A stretch of 53,504 nt of DNA, from positions 1 through 53,504 of the forward strand of contig CANQJF010000010.1 in NCBI GenBank assembly GCA_947624225.1, given 5' to 3'. Made by a program: the position numbers and the translations under genes. A model generated the notes under the pieces. That model saw nothing but the letters and a program-made list of their open reading frames with translations, did no database searches and had not been told where the DNA came from. Below are positions 49,930-53,504 of this stretch, one piece after another (position 1 is the first letter of the stretch; each line of letters starts with the position of its first letter). The stretch is from an uncultured Clostridia bacterium. Lineage in GTDB: Bacteria > Bacillota > Clostridia > Christensenellales > Borkfalkiaceae.

Positions 49930-51894
49930 TTATCGGAGATAACTCCCCTTTGCGCTCGACATCACGCGGAAGATCTCCACCTCGTCGCCCGTGTTGGCGT
50001 CAACGTAGACGATATATTCCTCCTCCCCGTACATGCAGCCGAACTCATAGGCCACCGTTTCGCCGCCGTCCAAGGGGATGAGTGCGAGATTGGCGCTGTA
50101 AACCGTGAGCCCGCCGTCGAGTTTAGATTGGGCCTCCTCGCGGCTGAGCGCGTGCGCCGTGTCGTAAGTCTTGTTGTTCAGCAGATATCCGCGCGCGTCC
50201 ATTCCCACCACGCGGCCCTTTTCTTCACAGATGCGCACCCGAATGGTCTCGGGATAGATGCGCACGCCGTTCTCCACCGTGGTGTAAGTGAGGCTCGCAA
50301 CCATACCCATGTCCGAAAGCCACACCGCTTCAACGTCCTCGATGCCCAATTCCTGCAAGAATTCGCGCGCAAGGGCATCGCACTCTTCGAGGTCGAAATT
50401 CTTGTTCGTGCACTCCTCGTAACTGTCGAAGAACACGAGCTTCCCGCCGTTCTTGCTGATCTGGGCGAACAGCTCCGTGCCGCTCTCCTCCGTCAAGACA
50501 AAGTCATAGCAGCTGAAATCCTCCGTCACCGTCTCCCCCGTATAGCGGACGTCGGCAATGCGGTAGCCTGCGAAATACTCCTCCGCAAGCGCCTCCGCCT
50601 CGGACGAGGAAATCTCTTCGAGCGCGGTGAGGCGATTCTCTCCGATGTTCCCCTCCTTGGCAAAGGGCGCGTCGGCGATCTCGGTGGGACGGGTGCTCTT
50701 GGCAAGCTCGGTAAAGCTCTCCGCCATGTTGCCGCTTCCCCCGAAGAATTCGCGAAGTTCTCCCGCGGACATCTCCGTGATGAGCGTGTTGAGCTCGCGG
50801 TAGATGGCGTCATTGACCTCATAGAGGGACTTAATGCGCGCTTTTTCCTCTGCGGTAAGCGCACTGCCCGCGGAGATCTTTGCGAGCATGGAGCGCGCAA
50901 ACGTCCCCGTTCTGTTGATGAAAGACGAAATGTCCGTGCTCGTTGCCTGGTCGATGGGAAGTTTTTCCACAGATGCCTCCAAGAGCGCCGTATCCACGAG
51001 GACGTCGGTGAGCAATTTGCGCTGCTCGGCCGCGCCGCCCGAGAGACGGAGCTTGCCGAGGCTGTCGTCGAGGTCCTCACACGTGGAGACCATCTCATAC
51101 AGCGTGGAACGGTAGCCGCTCTCCGTCTCGGCGGCCATGTCGTTCATGCGGAACGCCCCCGCGGTGACCACGGTCGCGAGCACCAGACAGGCAGTCCCCA
51201 GCGAGATGACGGCGGCCAGCCATCCGCCGAATCCCGTCGTGCGGCGGCGCTCGGTTTTCTGTTCGCGGCGGTGCTTCTTGTCGTCGGCCTTACGGGCACG
51301 GGCGGCCTCGCGGGCTTTGAGTTTCTCCTCCCGCGCCTTGATGCGTGCATCCTGTTTCTTGGCCTTTAAGGCAATGCGTTCGCGCTTTTCGCGCTCGATG
51401 CGCTTGCTGCGCTCGGCCTTGGTCTCATTCTTTAAGAGCTCGCGGCGGGCACTCTTTTCCGCCTTGCGCTCTACTCGCCTCTCTTTGAGCTTTGCCTTGT
51501 GGTCGGCGCGCTTTTGTTTCCGCTCTGCTTTCTTCTTGGCGATGAGCTCCTTTTTTTGCAGCTTTCTCTCCTCCAAGGCGCGCTTCTTCTCCAACTTTTG
51601 TTCCTTGATGGCGGCTTTCTTTTCGAGCTTGGCTCTTTTGAGGTCCGCTTTCTTCTCCGCGCGCTTTTTGGCCTCGGCAACGCGTCCTTTCGCCTCCCGC
51701 TCTTCCTTTTTCACTGCCGCTTTCCGTGCGGTTTTCTTGGGGGTCTCCTTGGACATGGTAGCCTTCTTTTTGGTCTTGGTCGTTTCCACAGCGGGCGTGT
51801 TGCTATCTACGTTCTCCTGCGTAAAGGTCTCTTTTTCCACGCGTTCCACTTTTTTCGCCCCGCTCGATACATTCTTTCCGATTTGCTTTTCCAT
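49930..51894 (-). CDS. ypeB: Germination protein YpeB with basic N-terminal extension
   Basis: A 654-aa protein; the family is normally near 450 residues. Residues about 245-654 are YpeB: helical bundle, then PepSY-type beta domains (VVGMDARGYLLNN, ALSREEAQSKLDGG, YIVYVDANTGDEVEIF at the end). YpeB is needed for SleB to be stable and placed in the spore. A membrane helix lies at about residues 221-245. The first 215 residues are an unusual Lys/Arg/Glu/Ala-rich run of predicted coiled coil or charged helix, probably on the cytoplasmic or forespore side, where it could bind DNA or RNA. AAGGAGGAG lies just before the ATG, nine bases after the sleB stop codon, so the long form is probably the true product. 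Confidence 0.92.
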   Translation of the reverse strand: MEKQIGKNVSSGAKKVERVEKETFTQENVDSNTPAVETTKTKKKATMSKETPKKTARKAAVKKEEREAKGRVAEAKKRAEKKADLKRAKLEKKAAIKEQKLEKKRALEERKLQKKELIAKKKAERKQKRADHKAKLKERRVERKAEKSARRELLKNETKAERSKRIEREKRERIALKAKKQDARIKAREEKLKAREAARARKADDKKHRREQKTERRRTTGFGGWLAAVISLGTACLVLATVVTAGAFRMNDMAAETESGYRSTLYEMVSTCEDLDDSLGKLRLSGGAAEQRKLLTDVLVDTALLEASVEKLPIDQATSTDISSFINRTGTFARSMLAKISAGSALTAEEKARIKSLYEVNDAIYRELNTLITEMSAGELREFFGGSGNMAESFTELAKSTRPTEIADAPFAKEGNIGENRLTALEEISSSEAEALAEEYFAGYRIADVRYTGETVTEDFSCYDFVLTEESGTELFAQISKNGGKLVFFDSYEECTNKNFDLEECDALAREFLQELGIEDVEAVWLSDMGMVASLTYTTVENGVRIYPETIRVRICEEKGRVVGMDARGYLLNNKTYDTAHALSREEAQSKLDGGLTVYSANLALIPLDGGETVAYEFGCMYGEEEYIVYVDANTGDEVEIFRVMSSAKGSYLR

Positions 51895-51903
51895 AACTCC
51901 TCC

Positions 51904-52665
51904 TTAAATGGCAAAGACGTGCTTGCCGATGACCGTCACCGTCTTGCGCCCGAAGATCCACGAACTCGTCGCAACGGCGGGGTTGTAGTAATAGAGACAT
52001 CCATAGGTGGGATCCCAGCCGTTCATGGCGTCCCGCGCGGCGTTATACGCCGTTTGATTGGGCTCCAAGTTGATCTGCCCGTCGGTGACCGCCGTAAAGG
52101 CGCCCTTTTGGTAGATCACGCCGGAGATGCTGTTGGGGAAAGAGGAACTCCTCACCCTGTTCATGATGACCGCTCCGATTGCGACCTGCCCTGTGTAGCT
52201 CTCCCCTCTGCCCTCGGCATAGATGGCCTTTGCGAGAAGATAAAGGTCAGACGAAGTGTAGTTCGACGAGGCCGAATTGGACGGGCTGCTGCTGCCGCCG
52301 CTTCCGCCGTTTCCGTCGAGCGCATTGTAAGAAGCGTTCATCCCCAGCGCGGCATAGGTCGCCTTTCCGACGACGCCGTCCGCGGTGAGCCCGTTCTTCT
52401 TTTGGAAAGCGATGACCGCTTTCTTCGTCCCCGCGCCGAAGATCCCGTCCACGGCGCCCGTATAATAGCCCCATTGTTTCAATCTGCGCTGGACTTCCTT
52501 GACCTCGGCCCCCGTACTGCCCTGGCGGAGCACGGCGGCGTCTACGGCAAGTTCAAGCGCGGTATCGGCTGTTTGAGGAGCAATCGCGGAGGTTGCCGCG
52601 ACTCCTGCGACCGTCGCAACGGCAAGAGCCAGCGAAAGTGCGCCGATGACCAAAAACTTCTTCAT
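51904..52665 (-). CDS. sleB: Spore cortex-lytic enzyme SleB
   Basis: A 253-aa secreted lytic transglycosylase that degrades spore cortex peptidoglycan during germination. Signal peptide in residues 1-26; a peptidoglycan-binding_1 domain at about 45-108 (LRQGSTGAEVKEVQRRLKQW, DGIFGAGTKKAV); a Ser/Gly-rich linker; then the SleB/Hydrolase_2 catalytic domain from about 138 with the catalytic Glu in IYAEGRGES and VIMNRVRSSSFPN. AGGAGG precedes the ATG. It is followed by ypeB, its usual partner. The upstream region should hold a sigma-G promoter; I see only weak candidates. Confidence 0.96.
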   Translation of the reverse strand: MKKFLVIGALSLALAVATVAGVAATSAIAPQTADTALELAVDAAVLRQGSTGAEVKEVQRRLKQWGYYTGAVDGIFGAGTKKAVIAFQKKNGLTADGVVGKATYAALGMNASYNALDGNGGSGGSSSPSNSASSNYTSSDLYLLAKAIYAEGRGESYTGQVAIGAVIMNRVRSSSFPNSISGVIYQKGAFTAVTDGQINLEPNQTAYNAARDAMNGWDPTYGCLYYYNPAVATSSWIFGRKTVTVIGKHVFAI

Positions 52666-52780
52666 AATTTCCTCCTATGGGCAATGTGTGCAAGCGGAAA
52701 ATTTTTTATGCGAAAAAATCCGTTTGTATCACGCACGGCCCGCGGGAGGCGAGTTTTTCTGCGGCGAGGCAAAAATGTAT

Positions 52781-52810
52781 GTATAAAAAAATGCCTTCAT
52801 GGCAATACCT
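52781..52810 (+). promoter_or_regulatory. Sigma-F-like promoter of spoIIR
   Basis: GTATA, 15 bases, GGCAATACCT fits the forespore sigma-F consensus (GYWTA-N15-GGNRANANTW) at all but one strongly conserved place. It lies 20 bases before the ATG, and spoIIR is a known sigma-F gene. Confidence 0.75.
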
Positions 52811-52829
52811 TGCGAGCAAGGAGAAAAAC

Positions 52830-53369
52830 ATGAAAAAGGCATTTTGGATCTTAATATTGGTCGCCGGAATTTTGGCAATTGCGCTGAGTGTGGGGTCCTT
52901 CTCGGACATGGGTGGCCCCGATGATGTTTCGGGCGCCTATCTTCGGGTACATATCCGCGCGGATTCCAACCAAGCGGAGGCGCAAGCGGTAAAGTATCGG
53001 GTGCGCGACGCCGTGGTGGGGTTTCTCACGCCCGTCGTTGCCGAGGCCGAGACCAAGGAGGAGGCAATGAGAAGCATCGGCGCAAGGCTGAAAGACATTG
53101 AGCGTGTCGCGGAGCAGGTGTTACAGGAAAACGGCTTCTCCTATGGCGCAAAAGCGAGCCTGAGGCGGGAGCAATTCCCGACGCGGGTTTACGGCGACGT
53201 GACGCTCGAAGCGGGCGTTTACGATGCGCTGATCTTGGAGCTCGGCACGGGCAAGGGCGACAATTGGTGGTGCGTTGTCTATCCGCCTCTGTGCTTTACC
53301 TCCGGCAATGCAAGCGTCGTCTACAAGAGCAAGATCATGGAGATCATCCGCACCTTTTTCGGCAACTGA
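52830..53369 (+). CDS. spoIIR: Stage II sporulation protein R
   Basis: A 179-aa exported signalling protein made in the forespore that triggers SpoIIGA to process pro-sigma-E in the mother cell. An N-terminal signal or anchor helix (residues 3-22) is followed by the family core: LRVHIRADSNQAEAQAVKYRVRD (seen as VHIRADSN then VKYRVRDAV), an Arg-rich middle, FPTRVYGDVTLEAGVYDAL and GDNWWCVVYPPLCF. AAGGAG lies before the ATG. The sigma-F-like promoter supports the call. It is divergent from sleB-ypeB. Confidence 0.95.
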   Translation: MKKAFWILILVAGILAIALSVGSFSDMGGPDDVSGAYLRVHIRADSNQAEAQAVKYRVRDAVVGFLTPVVAEAETKEEAMRSIGARLKDIERVAEQVLQENGFSYGAKASLRREQFPTRVYGDVTLEAGVYDALILELGTGKGDNWWCVVYPPLCFTSGNASVVYKSKIMEIIRTFFGN

Positions 53370-53504
53370 CTGTTATACCGCCCGCGAGCCCTGTTCTCCC
53401 GCTGTCATACCGCCCGCGAGCCCTGTTCTCCCGCTGTCATTTCGTCCGCCCGAGGCAATGGGCCTCCGCTGTCATACCGAGGCCCCAACGGGGCCGAGTG
53501 TATC
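53370..53504. repeat. Intergenic repeat, copy 5, with 32-bp tandem units
   Basis: Two 32-bp units (53370-53401 and 53402-53433; CTGTYATACCGCCCGCGAGC...) are followed by a diverged third and then the hairpin module GTCATACCGAG with stem GGCCCC-AAC-GGGGCC and GAGTGTATC, cut off by the window edge. It begins right after the spoIIR stop codon. Confidence 0.85.

Noticed and set aside
53370..53435. CRISPR-like array
   Set aside because: The 32-bp units are directly adjacent with no spacers; they are tandem copies of an intergenic repeat.

Overview
The window reads as a GC-rich chromosome segment from an endospore-forming Bacillota (Clostridia-like). Support comes from sleB-ypeB and spoIIR at the right end, a NifS/NifU/Rrf2 iron-sulfur operon, cdaA, queH, many TTGACA-N17-TATAAT promoters, AGGAGG ribosome-binding sites, and several very large cysteine-anchored lipoproteins. 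No rRNA, tRNA, CRISPR array, phage or transposase gene was seen. I cannot name the species; an uncultured gut clostridial lineage is a guess.

Layout. 0-10.5 kb: three minus-strand lipoprotein genes (a cyclophilin-like protein, a 1759-aa InlB-repeat protein and a 1100-aa repeat protein). 10.7-12.9 kb: a plus-strand membrane protein, yggS and a zinc phospholipase C-like gene. 12.9-14.8 kb: queH and a lipoprotein tyrosine phosphatase on the minus strand. 15-17.1 kb: an EF-G-like GTPase. 17.7-25.2 kb: a minus-strand cluster with a polytopic membrane domain read in frame into an ABC ATPase, a frameshifted permease, a small exported protein and an Ig/beta-helix lipoprotein, plausibly one export system. 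25.5-35 kb: transport genes (ArsB/NhaD-like carrier, ClC channel, heterodimeric ABC exporter, Ca/Na exchanger) and a frameshifted XRE regulator with membrane domain. 35.1-37.6 kb: iscS, iscU and an Rrf2 regulator. 37.8-41.1 kb: cdaA, a 36-aa membrane peptide that looks like a CdaR reduced to its anchor, a DUF1015 gene and aspartate kinase, all overlapping. 41.2-45.5 kb: acyltransferase, comEC, holA. 45.5-46.3 kb: mntP behind a yybP-ykoY riboswitch. 46.3-49.8 kb: trmL, an LRR membrane protein, cardiolipin synthase and a small unknown. 49.9-53.4 kb: sleB-ypeB and, divergently, spoIIR with a sigma-F-like promoter.

Cross-cutting signals. Four genes (10780, queH, holA, trmL) have a recognisable promoter whose -10 box ends exactly 6 nt before the ATG, which predicts leaderless mRNAs. 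A family of structured intergenic repeats occurs at both ends of the window, at 17.2-17.6, 33.7 and 36.3-36.8 kb. Two copies are about 225 bp, inverted, and flank 18.7 kb; each carries a 105-bp unit with terminal inverted repeats. Two genes are each broken by one single-base frameshift next to a homopolymer run, which may be assembly error. The most interesting single item is the mini-CdaR.
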